The position numbers were made by a program, and so were the translations under genes. Shown in pieces: positions 35,831 to 44,512 of a stretch of DNA of 64,000 bases. This DNA comes from Pseudomonadota bacterium (GTDB taxonomy: Bacteria; Pseudomonadota; Alphaproteobacteria; Reyranellales; Reyranellaceae), in assembly GCA_018242505.1 (NCBI GenBank), contig JAFEBU010000053.1, positions 1 to 64,000 of the forward strand, written 5' to 3'. The notes below the pieces were generated by a model. It was not told the origin of the DNA. It saw only the letters and a program-made list of their open reading frames with translations, and searched no databases. Numbering within the stretch: the stretch's first letter is position 1; each line of letters opens with the position of its first letter.

Positions 35831-38149
35831 GTGCCGGTCTTTCGGGGTTTATCGCAGAGCCGTCTGGAGGATGAGCGCTTTCTGACCGGCAAGGGGACAT
35901 ATGTCAGCAACGGTTTCCCCGAGCGCTGCCTTCAGGCGCATGTGGTGCGGTCGTTATTTGCCCATGCGCGTATTGTCCGGATCGACACGGCACCAGCGCT
36001 CCGCGTGCCCGGTATCGTCGGGGTCTTCACGGAAGGCGATCTGGCGGCGGATGGCATCGGTCCCTTGCCGTGCATTACCGTGCTGGATGCCATTGAGCCG
36101 ATCATCGTTCCGCCCCGGCCCGCTCTCGCGAAGGACGTAGTTCGCCACGTCGGCGATCCGGTCGCATTCATCGTTGCGGAGTCGATGGGCGCCGCCCTTG
36201 AGGCGGCCGAGGCCATCGAGATCGAATACGATTCACTGCCATGCGTAGTCGAGCCGACGGCTGCGCTGAGCGATGACGCACCTCAGATCTGGCCGCAAGC
36301 GAAGGGCAATTCCGCCTTCCTCTATCGCAAGGGCGATGCGAGCGCGGTGGAGAAGGCGTTTGCCGCAGCGGCGCACGTCGTCTCGGCGGATCTGGTGAAC
36401 AGCCGCGTCGTCGTTGCACCAATCGAAACCCGCGCGGCCATCGGTGCGTACGATGCCGGGTCCGATGTGCTGCACCTGATTTTGACAGGCCAGGCCGTTC
36501 ACGGCATCCGCAAGCAGCTCGCTGACTCGGTGTTCCGGATTCCCGTCGATCGGATGCGGCTCACCGTACCGGATGTCGGCGGCGGCTTCGGCATGAAGAA
36601 CTTCGTTTATCCGGAATGGGCGCTGGTTCTTTACGCCGCGCGTAAGCTGGGCCGACCGGTGCGTTGGATTTCGGAGCGTACCGAAGACTTCGTCAGTTCC
36701 ACTCATGGTCGCGATTATACCGCGACGGCGCGGCTCGCCCTCGATTCCTCGGGTCGTTTCCTCGCGCTCGGCGTGCAGGCAATCGCGAACATGGGCGCTT
36801 ATCTGTCGTCCAATGGGCCGCTCAGCCCAACGTCGGCGGCGGCGAGCGCCATGGGCGGCGTCTACGACATTCCGTCGATCTTCCTTGAGGTTCGTGGCGC
36901 CTTCACCAATACCCCGCCTCTCGACGCCTACCGCGGTGCGGGAAAGCCCGAGGCCAACTACATCATCGAGCGGCTCGTCGATCTGGCGGCCAAGGCGGTT
37001 GGTGTCGATTCCGTCGACTTGCGCCGGCGCAACATCATCTCGTCCTTTCCGCATGTCACGGCGATGGGGATGAAGATCGACGGCGGGCGGTTCGCAGCCA
37101 ACCTGGAAGACGCGGTTCGCGCGGCAGATCGCGCGGGTTTCGAGGGCCGGCGCAAGCAATCCGCCGATCGCGGCCTGCTCCGAGGTATGGGCGTTTCATG
37201 TTTCCTGGAAACCGCACGAGGCGCTCCGAACGAAGTCGCGCGCGTCGCCTTCCTGTCCGACAACACGGTCTCGATTGCAGTCGGCACACAATCCAATGGG
37301 CAAGGTCACGAAACGGCCTACCCACAGATCGCGGCCGATATGCTGGGGTTGCCTCTATCGTCCTTCCGATTTCTGCAGGGAGATACTGGCCTCCTGCCCT
37401 CCGGTGGCGGTCATGGTGGCGCGCGGTCGATGCACCTGGGCGGCACGGCTCTGGTGATTGCGCTTGAAGCTTTGATTGAGAAGGGGCGCCGGATAGCGGC
37501 GCATCTGCTACAGACGCCGGTCGATCGGCTTCAGTTTGTAGAGGGAGTTTTCAAAGTCCGCGGCAGCGAACGGTCCATCGGCCTTGTCGAGATTGCGGTG
37601 GCCGCGCGTGATCCGACCAATCTGCCGGAAGGAATGTTGCCGGGTCTGGAGGCACTCGAGAACAATATCAGCGACCTCTACACCTTCCCGAACGGTTGTC
37701 ACGTCGCCGAAGTCGAGATCGAACCCGAGACTGGCAACGTTCGCCTCGATCGCTACTTGCTGGTCGACGACTTCGGCGCGCTGGTCAATCCGATGCTGAC
37801 CCTGGGCCAGGTGCACGGCGGCGTCGCCCAGGGCATCGGCCAGGCGTTGCTGGAGAACGTGGTTTTCGACGCGGACTCGGGGCAACTGCTGAGCGGCTCG
37901 ATGATGGACTATGCTTTGCCGCGCGCGTCCGATCTGCCGAGCTTCGGCGGCCATCTCAGCGACAAGGCGCCGACGAAATCCAACCGGCTGGGTGTCAAGG
38001 GATCCGGTCAGGCGGGCTGCATGGCCTCGCCGCAGACCGTGATGAACGCCGTCCTCGACGCGCTCCTTCCGCTCGGTGTGAAGAAACTCGACATGCCGGC
38101 GACGCCGTTCGCCGTGTGGCAGGCCATCCAATCGGCCCGCGCTCTCTAG
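35831..38149 (+). CDS. Lone CoxL-like molybdenum-binding subunit with Gln in place of the catalytic Glu
   Basis: The 772-residue protein is a complete xanthine dehydrogenase-family molybdopterin subunit (GGGFGMKN 250-257, AYRGAGKPE 366-374, QSNGQGHETAYPQIA 487-501). The near-universal C-terminal motif G-V-K-G-x-G-E-x-G reads GVKGSGQAG, so the catalytic base position is Gln727. No small FeS or FAD subunit is encoded beside it, unlike the enzyme at 8671. It may have changed chemistry, borrow partners from elsewhere, or be a non-redox binding protein. GTG 35831 follows GGAGAGGGG. It heads the run to the aminotransferase and FAD oxidase. Confidence 0.85.
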   Translation: MPVFRGLSQSRLEDERFLTGKGTYVSNGFPERCLQAHVVRSLFAHARIVRIDTAPALRVPGIVGVFTEGDLAADGIGPLPCITVLDAIEPIIVPPRPALAKDVVRHVGDPVAFIVAESMGAALEAAEAIEIEYDSLPCVVEPTAALSDDAPQIWPQAKGNSAFLYRKGDASAVEKAFAAAAHVVSADLVNSRVVVAPIETRAAIGAYDAGSDVLHLILTGQAVHGIRKQLADSVFRIPVDRMRLTVPDVGGGFGMKNFVYPEWALVLYAARKLGRPVRWISERTEDFVSSTHGRDYTATARLALDSSGRFLALGVQAIANMGAYLSSNGPLSPTSAAASAMGGVYDIPSIFLEVRGAFTNTPPLDAYRGAGKPEANYIIERLVDLAAKAVGVDSVDLRRRNIISSFPHVTAMGMKIDGGRFAANLEDAVRAADRAGFEGRRKQSADRGLLRGMGVSCFLETARGAPNEVARVAFLSDNTVSIAVGTQSNGQGHETAYPQIAADMLGLPLSSFRFLQGDTGLLPSGGGHGGARSMHLGGTALVIALEALIEKGRRIAAHLLQTPVDRLQFVEGVFKVRGSERSIGLVEIAVAARDPTNLPEGMLPGLEALENNISDLYTFPNGCHVAEVEIEPETGNVRLDRYLLVDDFGALVNPMLTLGQVHGGVAQGIGQALLENVVFDADSGQLLSGSMMDYALPRASDLPSFGGHLSDKAPTKSNRLGVKGSGQAGCMASPQTVMNAVLDALLPLGVKKLDMPATPFAVWQAIQSARAL

Positions 38150-38170
38150 CCACGCAGCAATGGACATTTC

Positions 38171-40249
38171 ATGAGCAAGACTTCGATCCGTCTCGCCGTC
38201 GACATCGGCGGCACTTTCACCGATCTGGTGCTGCATCTGGGCGAGCACTTCGTTTCCAGCAAGGTGCTCACGACACAGGACGCGCCGGAGCGGGGAGTGC
38301 TGGAGGGCGCGCAGCTCGTCCTGAAGCAGGCGGGCATCTCCCCAGCGGACCTGGACCTTGTCGTCCACGGCACGACGCTGGCGACGAATGCGCTTATCGA
38401 ACGCAAAGGCGCACGCACCGCGTTGGTGACGACCCAGGGTTTTCGCGACTCGCTGGAGATCGCTTACGAGCACCGTTTCGAGCAATATGACATCTACATG
38501 GAGCGCCCCGAGCCGTTGGTGCCGCGGCCGCTGCGTTTCGAGGTGCCGGAGCGCGTTGCCGCGGATGGCACCGTACTGTTGGAACTGGATGAAAGTGCCG
38601 TCGAGAGGCTCGCCGACCGCTTGGTCCAGGAAGGGGTGCAGGCGGTTGCTGTCTGCTTCTTGCATTCTTACCAGAACCACGCCCATGAGCAGCGGGCTCG
38701 CGAAATCATTGCGCGTCGCATTCCGTCTTCTGTGATCGCGATCTCGAGTGAGGTCTGCCCGGAGATTCGCGAGTACGAGCGCACGTCGACGACAGTCGCC
38801 AATGCTTATGTGCTTCCAGTGATGGAAAGCTACCTGCGGCGACTCGAACAGGGTTTCAGGGACCTGGGTTCTACGGCCCCCTTGCTACTGATCATGTCGT
38901 CGGGAGGCATCACGACGATCGATACGGCGCGCCGTTTTCCGATCCGACTGGTCGAGTCGGGACCGGCAGGCGGCGCGGTCATGGCGTTGACGGTGGCAGC
39001 GCAGAACGGCATCGACAAGGCGCTTTCCTTCGACATGGGCGGCACGACGGCCAAGATCACCCTGATCGACGACCTGCGGCCACAGCAGTCACGTCACTTC
39101 GAGATCGCTCGCGCCGCACGATTCGTGAAGGGCAGCGGCATTCCGGTGCGCATCCCCGTGATCGACATGGTCGAGATTGGTGCAGGCGGCGGGTCCATCG
39201 CGCGTACTGATCTACTGGGCCGCATCACGGTTGGACCAGACAGTGCGGGCTCGATGCCTGGGCCGGCAGCCTATGGACGGGGCGGCACTATGCCCACTGT
39301 CACCGACGCCGACCTTCTTCTCGGTTGGCTCGATCCCAAGGGATTTGCCGGAGGACATATCGATCTGTCACCGGATGCGTCCCGCAAGGCAATCGACGAA
39401 ACCATCTCGGCGAAGATAGGCCTCGATCATGACCGATCTGCCTATGGCATCACGGAGCTCGTGACCGAAACCATGGCCAGCGCAGCGCGCGTCCATGCTG
39501 TTGAGAACGGTAAGGACATGGCGGGGCGGACGATGATCGCCTTCGGCGGCGCGGCACCGCTGCACGCCGCGCGACTCGCGCAGAAGATCGGCGTGTCGCG
39601 CGTGCTAATCCCCGTCGGCGCGGGGGTCGGCTCAGCGCACGGCTTCCTGCAGGCGCCGATCTCCTACGAGGTCGTTCGCACGCGCGTGATGTCACTCAGG
39701 GAGTACGTGCCGACGGCCGTCGCCGAGCTCTTTGCCTCGATGCGCACGGAGGCCGAAAGTGTCGTGCGCGTCGGCGCGCCATCCGCCGAACTGCATGAGG
39801 AACGCATCGCCTACATGCGCTATCGCGGCCAGGGACACGAGGTGCGAGTGCCGGTCCCGCCGGCGGCCCTGGAAAGCGGCGGCTCGGATGCGCTGCATCA
39901 GGCCTTCGAGGCCGTCTATCAGGCCCTGTACGGTCGGACGATTCCGCGCCTCGATGTCGAGGCGGTGAGCTGGACGTTGTCCCTGGCCGAGCGCCGTAGA
40001 CTGCCCGAGCGCGACGAGCCGCCAGCGAAGCAGCCGGCACCCATGCCGCAGGGTAAGCGGGCCCTGCTGGATCCGTGCAGCGGCGTGGAAGTCCAGGCTG
40101 CCCTTTATGCCCGTGACTTGCTGAAGCCGGGCGCGCCGGTGCCCGGTCCGGCAGTGATCACAGAAGCAGAGACATCGACCCTGGTGCCAAGCGGTTTCGT
40201 CGCCGCAATCAACCGTGCCGGCCATATCGTCATCGAGAGGACCGCATGA
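38171..40249 (+). CDS. hyuA: Hydantoinase/oxoprolinase A-type subunit (HyuA-like)
   Basis: The 692-residue protein has the N-terminal Hydant_A_N domain (LAVDIGGTFTDLVL phosphate loop, VVHGTTLATNALIERKGA) and the hydantoinase A ASKHA ATPase core (SFDMGGTTAKITLI, EIGAGGGSIARTD, GGAAPLHAARLA). A C-terminal beta-rich domain follows. HyuA with HyuB forms ATP-dependent N-methylhydantoinase, 5-oxoprolinase, or acetone/acetophenone carboxylase-type enzymes. The cyclic-amide reading fits the amino-acid oxidases nearby, but the substrate is not fixed. It starts at ATG 38171, 21 bp after the CoxL-like gene, and overlaps hyuB by ATGA. Confidence 0.9.
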   Translation: MSKTSIRLAVDIGGTFTDLVLHLGEHFVSSKVLTTQDAPERGVLEGAQLVLKQAGISPADLDLVVHGTTLATNALIERKGARTALVTTQGFRDSLEIAYEHRFEQYDIYMERPEPLVPRPLRFEVPERVAADGTVLLELDESAVERLADRLVQEGVQAVAVCFLHSYQNHAHEQRAREIIARRIPSSVIAISSEVCPEIREYERTSTTVANAYVLPVMESYLRRLEQGFRDLGSTAPLLLIMSSGGITTIDTARRFPIRLVESGPAGGAVMALTVAAQNGIDKALSFDMGGTTAKITLIDDLRPQQSRHFEIARAARFVKGSGIPVRIPVIDMVEIGAGGGSIARTDLLGRITVGPDSAGSMPGPAAYGRGGTMPTVTDADLLLGWLDPKGFAGGHIDLSPDASRKAIDETISAKIGLDHDRSAYGITELVTETMASAARVHAVENGKDMAGRTMIAFGGAAPLHAARLAQKIGVSRVLIPVGAGVGSAHGFLQAPISYEVVRTRVMSLREYVPTAVAELFASMRTEAESVVRVGAPSAELHEERIAYMRYRGQGHEVRVPVPPAALESGGSDALHQAFEAVYQALYGRTIPRLDVEAVSWTLSLAERRRLPERDEPPAKQPAPMPQGKRALLDPCSGVEVQAALYARDLLKPGAPVPGPAVITEAETSTLVPSGFVAAINRAGHIVIERTA

Positions 40250-41913
40250 TCAAGAACAGCATCGGCGAAATCGAGAGCCAAGTGCTTTGGAATCGCCTGA
40301 TCTCCGTTGTCGAGGAGCAGGCGCAGACCCTTATTCGCACGGCCTTCAGCACGGCGGCACGCGAGGCAGGCGACATTTCCGCTGGCGTCTTCGATCGCCG
40401 CGGCCGCATGGTGGCGCAGGCCGTCACTGGAACGCCGGGCCACGTCAATTCGATGGCCCGCGCTGTCGGCCACTTTCTCGACGAATTCCCAATCGACACG
40501 CTGAAGCCAGGCGATGCGCTGATCACCAACGACCCGTGGAAGGGCACAGGTCACCTGTTCGATCTCACGGTCGTCACGCCGACCTTTCATCGCGGCAAGG
40601 CGGTTGCGCTGTTCGCCTGCACGACCCATGTCGTTGATATTGGTGGCATCGGCCAAAGCCCCGCCGGCAAGCAAGTCTTCCACGAGGGATTGCAGATTCC
40701 GATCATGCACCTGGCCCGTGAAGGCCGCATGAACGAGGATCTCCTGCGCATCGTGCGCGCCAATGTGCGCGAGCCTGTCCAGGTGGCGGGCGACATCTAC
40801 GGTCTTGCCGCCTGCAACGACACTGGCAGCGCGCGCCTCGTCGAGATGATGCAGGAGTTCGATCTCGCGGATCTTGAGGAGCTGTCGGACATCATCATCA
40901 CGCGCAGCCGGCAGGCCATGGCGGACGCCATCGCCAAGCTGCCGCGCGGCAGCTGGACCTCGTGCATGACGATTGACGGCTTTGAAGCGCCGGTCGAACT
41001 CGTCGGCACACTGACGATCGAGAGCGACATCATTCGTGTCGACTACACGGGCACGTCGGGCATTTCGAGCTTCGCCATCAACTGTCCGCTTTGCTACACC
41101 GATGCTTATACCGCGTTCGGCGTCAAATGCGCGGTTGCGCCCTGGATTCCCAACAATGCCGGCACGCTCGATTCGGTCGTCGTGACGGCGCCGGAGAACT
41201 GCATCGTCAATGCCCTGCACCCGGCGGCCGTCTATTCGCGGTCGATCATCGGACACATGTTACCCGACATTATCTTCGGTTGCCTGGATCAGGCCCTGCC
41301 GGAAACCATGCCGGCGGAGGGCACCTCCTCCTTATGGAATCTCAGCCTGGTCGCCGCGCATGGCTTGACCGGCCGGGCCGACGAGATCCGCACGCCTTTC
41401 AATGTGACGACGTTCCATTCGGGTGGTGCCGGGGCGAGGCCTCGAATCGATGGTCTTTCCGCCACGCCCTTCCCCAGTGGTGTCCGGAACGTGCCCGTCG
41501 AAGTGACGGAGTCAATCACACCCGTCGTGATCTGGCGCAAGGAGCTTCGCGTCGATTCAGGCGGTGCCGGCAAGTTCCGAGGAGGCCTGGGCCAGGTCAT
41601 GGAAGTCAGCAATCGCGAAGGCTCGCCTATGGGCATTTATCATCGCTTCGAGCGCGTGCGCTTCGCGCCACGCGGACGCGCCGGCGGCAAGGATGGCGCC
41701 CTGGGACGGCTGCGGCTGCAGTCGGGCAAGGAGCTTTCCGAGAAAGGCTTCTATGTCGTACCCGCCGGCGACCGGCTGATCGTCGAGATGCCTGGCGGCG
41801 GCGGCTACGGCGCGCCGACGGAGCGCGAACGCGATCTCGTCCAGCGCGACGTTGACTACGGCTTCATTACGGCGAGCGAAGCCGAGCAGATCTACGGCCT
41901 CAAGAAGTCCTAG
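40246..41913 (+). CDS. hyuB: Hydantoinase/oxoprolinase B-type subunit (HyuB-like)
   Basis: The 555-residue protein has the Hydant_B pattern: LWNRLISVVEEQAQTLIRTA, FSTAAREAGDISAGVFDRRG, MVAQAVTGTPGHVNSM, GDALITNDPWKGTGHLFDLT, and the C-terminal GGAGKFRGGLGQVMEV plus MPGGGGYGAP. It is the partner of HyuA and carries the hydrolytic or acceptor site. The four-base ATGA overlap with hyuA ensures equal synthesis. No HyuC or third carboxylase subunit is present, which favours a hydrolase over an acetone-carboxylase-type enzyme. Confidence 0.92.
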   Translation: MIKNSIGEIESQVLWNRLISVVEEQAQTLIRTAFSTAAREAGDISAGVFDRRGRMVAQAVTGTPGHVNSMARAVGHFLDEFPIDTLKPGDALITNDPWKGTGHLFDLTVVTPTFHRGKAVALFACTTHVVDIGGIGQSPAGKQVFHEGLQIPIMHLAREGRMNEDLLRIVRANVREPVQVAGDIYGLAACNDTGSARLVEMMQEFDLADLEELSDIIITRSRQAMADAIAKLPRGSWTSCMTIDGFEAPVELVGTLTIESDIIRVDYTGTSGISSFAINCPLCYTDAYTAFGVKCAVAPWIPNNAGTLDSVVVTAPENCIVNALHPAAVYSRSIIGHMLPDIIFGCLDQALPETMPAEGTSSLWNLSLVAAHGLTGRADEIRTPFNVTTFHSGGAGARPRIDGLSATPFPSGVRNVPVEVTESITPVVIWRKELRVDSGGAGKFRGGLGQVMEVSNREGSPMGIYHRFERVRFAPRGRAGGKDGALGRLRLQSGKELSEKGFYVVPAGDRLIVEMPGGGGYGAPTERERDLVQRDVDYGFITASEAEQIYGLKKS

Positions 41914-41928
41914 ACGGAAGTTCAAATC

Positions 41929-43131
41929 ATGCTTCACGTTAATCCCAACATCTCCCGGATTTCGGTGTCTGCGGCTTCTTCGATGACAGCGAAGGCGCGG
42001 GAATTGGCTGACAAGGGCATCAAGGTCGTAAGCCTGTCGACGGGCGAGCCCGACTTCGATACGCCCCAACACATCGTCGATGCCGCCATCCGCGCCGCGC
42101 GCGGTGGTGACACGCACTATCCGCCACTAGACGGCACGCGCGCCCTGAAGGAAGCAGTGCGCCGGAAGTTCGCCCGCGAGAACCACGTCGACTATGACCT
42201 GAACGAGATTATGGTTGGCAACGGCGCGAAGCAGATCATCTTCAATGCACTCATGGCGACCCTGGCGCCCGGCAATGAGGTGATCGTGCCGGTGCCATGC
42301 TACGCGAGCTATGCGGATATGACGCGCTCGGTCGGCGGCAATCCGGTGCTGTTGTCCTGTGGGCAGAACAACGGCTTCCGGCTGCGTCCCGAGGACCTCG
42401 AGGGCGCTATCACGCCGCGCACGCGCTGGCTGATCCTAAACATGCCGAATAATCCAACCGGCACGGTCTATTCGCGCGCCGATCTGGAGGCGATCGGCGA
42501 GGTCGTTGAGCGCCACCCGCAGATGTGGGTGATGACCGACGACATCTATGAGCACTTGACCTACTCGGACACGCCGTTCTTCACTATGGCCGAGGCTGTG
42601 CCGCAGCTGAAGGACCGTGTGCTGACGATCAACGGCTGCTCGAAAGGCTATGCCATGACCGGCTGGAGGGTCGGATACTGCGGTGGGCCCAAGTCCCTGA
42701 TCGACCAGATGCTGAAGGTCCAAAGCCAGGTTTCGTCGGGCATCTGTACCATGAGCCAGGCGGCCGCGGTGGCCGCGCTCAACGGCCCGCAGGACATTGT
42801 CGGCACGTGGCGCGAAATCTATCGCCAGCGGCGCGATCTTGTGGTGTCGATGCTGGCGAAGGTGCCACAGCTCTCCTGTCATCGGCCCGACGGCGCGTTC
42901 TACGCCTTCCCCAACGTCGCGGGCTGCCTGGGAAAGACCACAGCCGGCGGACAGAAGCTGCAAACTGATGCCGACGTGTCCCTGGCGCTGCTCGCCGAAC
43001 AGCATGTGTCCACGGTTCATGGGACTGCCTTTGGAATGAGCGGCTACATTCGTCTGTCCTACGCCACGGACATGGAAAGCCTGAAGACAGCATGCGAGCG
43101 CATCCAGACCTTCTGTGCTGCGCTGCATTGA
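41929..43131 (+). CDS. Class I/II PLP-dependent aminotransferase
   Basis: The 400-residue enzyme is a fold-type I aminotransferase of the AspC/AAT-like branch: VVSLSTGEPDFDTPQHI, THYPPLDGTRALKEAV, ILNMPNNPTGTVYSR, VMTDDIYEHL, and the PLP-lysine motif NGCSKGYAMTGWRVGY. It would move an amino group from the amino acid released by the hydantoinase, or from a related compound, to 2-oxoglutarate. It starts 15 bp after hyuB and is followed 7 bp later by an FAD oxidase gene, so the genes are very likely one operon. Confidence 0.9.
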   Translation: MLHVNPNISRISVSAASSMTAKARELADKGIKVVSLSTGEPDFDTPQHIVDAAIRAARGGDTHYPPLDGTRALKEAVRRKFARENHVDYDLNEIMVGNGAKQIIFNALMATLAPGNEVIVPVPCYASYADMTRSVGGNPVLLSCGQNNGFRLRPEDLEGAITPRTRWLILNMPNNPTGTVYSRADLEAIGEVVERHPQMWVMTDDIYEHLTYSDTPFFTMAEAVPQLKDRVLTINGCSKGYAMTGWRVGYCGGPKSLIDQMLKVQSQVSSGICTMSQAAAVAALNGPQDIVGTWREIYRQRRDLVVSMLAKVPQLSCHRPDGAFYAFPNVAGCLGKTTAGGQKLQTDADVSLALLAEQHVSTVHGTAFGMSGYIRLSYATDMESLKTACERIQTFCAALH

Positions 43132-43138
43132 GGATCGC

Positions 43139-44458
43139 ATGTTGTTCCGGCCTGCTGACGACAGCCACGAACCAGCACGTACGCCGTATCGCGTGCGCGG
43201 CGGCGATCCCCTCGGTCTTCCGAGTCTGAAGGAAGAGCTCCAGACCGACATCGCCATTGTTGGCGGTGGCATTACGGGTTGCTCCGCTGCGCTGCACGCG
43301 GTTGAGGCGGGCGCCAAGGTAGTCCTGGTCGAAGGGCAATCGATCGGATGGGGCGCGTCGAGCCGCAACGCAGGACATCTGCCCGCCGCCACCAAGCATG
43401 AACCCGAGGAGGTCGTGCGCCTGTATGGCGAAACGTTCGGTCCACGCATCATCGACGCCAGTGAAAACGGCCCACGGACAATTGAGGCTATCGCGGAGCG
43501 CTACGGGATCGAGTGCGAGCTGATGTTCCCGGGCATCATTACGGCGGCCCACACGGCCGAAGCGCTCGATGGGCTGAAGCACCGAGTAGACTACTGGCAG
43601 AAGCGGGGACGGCCGCTTGAACTGCTCGACCGGCCGACGCTCGCCTCCATGCTTGGCAGTTCCTTCTATCTCGGCGGAGCGATCGACCGGCGCGGCGGCA
43701 GCATCAATCCGCTGGCCTATGTCCGCGGCCTCGCGCGCGCCGCGCTGAAGAAGGGCGCCTATCTGTATGAGAACACTCGCGCTCAATCGCTGTATCGCGA
43801 CGGCGACGAATGGGTGGTGCGAACCGCCGACGGCGTCATTCGTGCAGACAAGGTGTTCCTGTGCACCAACGCCTACACCGACAATCTCTGGCCGGGGCTG
43901 CGCCGGACGGTGATCCCGGTCCGAACGATCCAGTTCACGACCAAGCCGTTGTCGGACAATCTGCTGAAAACCATACTTCCTGGTCGCCAGCCGATGATCG
44001 ATACGCGCCGCGTCCTGATTTCGGTCCGAATTCATCGGGATGGCCGCCTGCATTTTGGCTGCGGACCCTCGATGTGGGCCGGCAGCGCGCCCACGTGGCA
44101 GTCGGCGCGAGCGCGCCTACAGGAGATCTTTCCGCAGCTTGCCGACGTCGAGTTCGACGATTACTGGCCAGGCTGGATGGCCTTCAACAAGGCCGACTCC
44201 TGGCAAATGCATGCGCTGGCGCCGGGTGTCTTCGCGGCGCTGGGCTGCAACGGGCGCGGCGTAGCGCTGGCGACGATCTACGGCCGCGATCTGGCCCGCC
44301 ACGCGATGGGCACACCGGCCACTGAGCTTACTCTGCCGATGACGCCGCTCGATCCCGTCGGCATGCACGCCTTTTCCGGCATGGGCGCCGCCGCGATCGC
44401 GCAGTGGTGGCGGATGCGTGATGCGATTGAGATGCGACGGTTAAAAGCAAAGGTCTGA
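43139..44458 (+). CDS. FAD-dependent amine/amino-acid oxidase (DAO family), paralog 1
   Basis: The 439-residue flavoprotein has a dinucleotide-binding motif near residue 39 (DIAIVGGGITGCSAALHAVE) and GWGASSRNAGHLPAATKHEP for FAD contact. The downstream block KVFLCTNAYTDNLWPGL and the C-terminal GCNGRGVALATIYGRDLA are conserved. The layout is like gamma-glutamylputrescine oxidase (PuuB) and related DAO enzymes, which deaminate amines with H2O2 release. The ATG at 43139 has AGGA five bases upstream, so I prefer it to 43115. It is closely related to the genes at 46235 and 47578. Confidence 0.88.
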   Translation: MLFRPADDSHEPARTPYRVRGGDPLGLPSLKEELQTDIAIVGGGITGCSAALHAVEAGAKVVLVEGQSIGWGASSRNAGHLPAATKHEPEEVVRLYGETFGPRIIDASENGPRTIEAIAERYGIECELMFPGIITAAHTAEALDGLKHRVDYWQKRGRPLELLDRPTLASMLGSSFYLGGAIDRRGGSINPLAYVRGLARAALKKGAYLYENTRAQSLYRDGDEWVVRTADGVIRADKVFLCTNAYTDNLWPGLRRTVIPVRTIQFTTKPLSDNLLKTILPGRQPMIDTRRVLISVRIHRDGRLHFGCGPSMWAGSAPTWQSARARLQEIFPQLADVEFDDYWPGWMAFNKADSWQMHALAPGVFAALGCNGRGVALATIYGRDLARHAMGTPATELTLPMTPLDPVGMHAFSGMGAAAIAQWWRMRDAIEMRRLKAKV

Positions 44459-44512
44459 GATGCCGCGCCCTTCCGTCCCTCAGGGAGAACGTGGAGACCG
44501 CGGCCATTTTTC

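Noticed and set aside
37508-38686. A 392-codon minus-strand frame opposite the CoxL-like and HyuA genes
   Set aside because: Arg/His/Leu-rich antisense translation with no motif, opposite clear coding sequence.
38171-41913. Acetone or acetophenone carboxylase
   Set aside because: Those enzymes need a third (gamma) or further subunits, absent here; a two-subunit ATP-dependent hydrolase is the simpler reading, though the substrate remains open.
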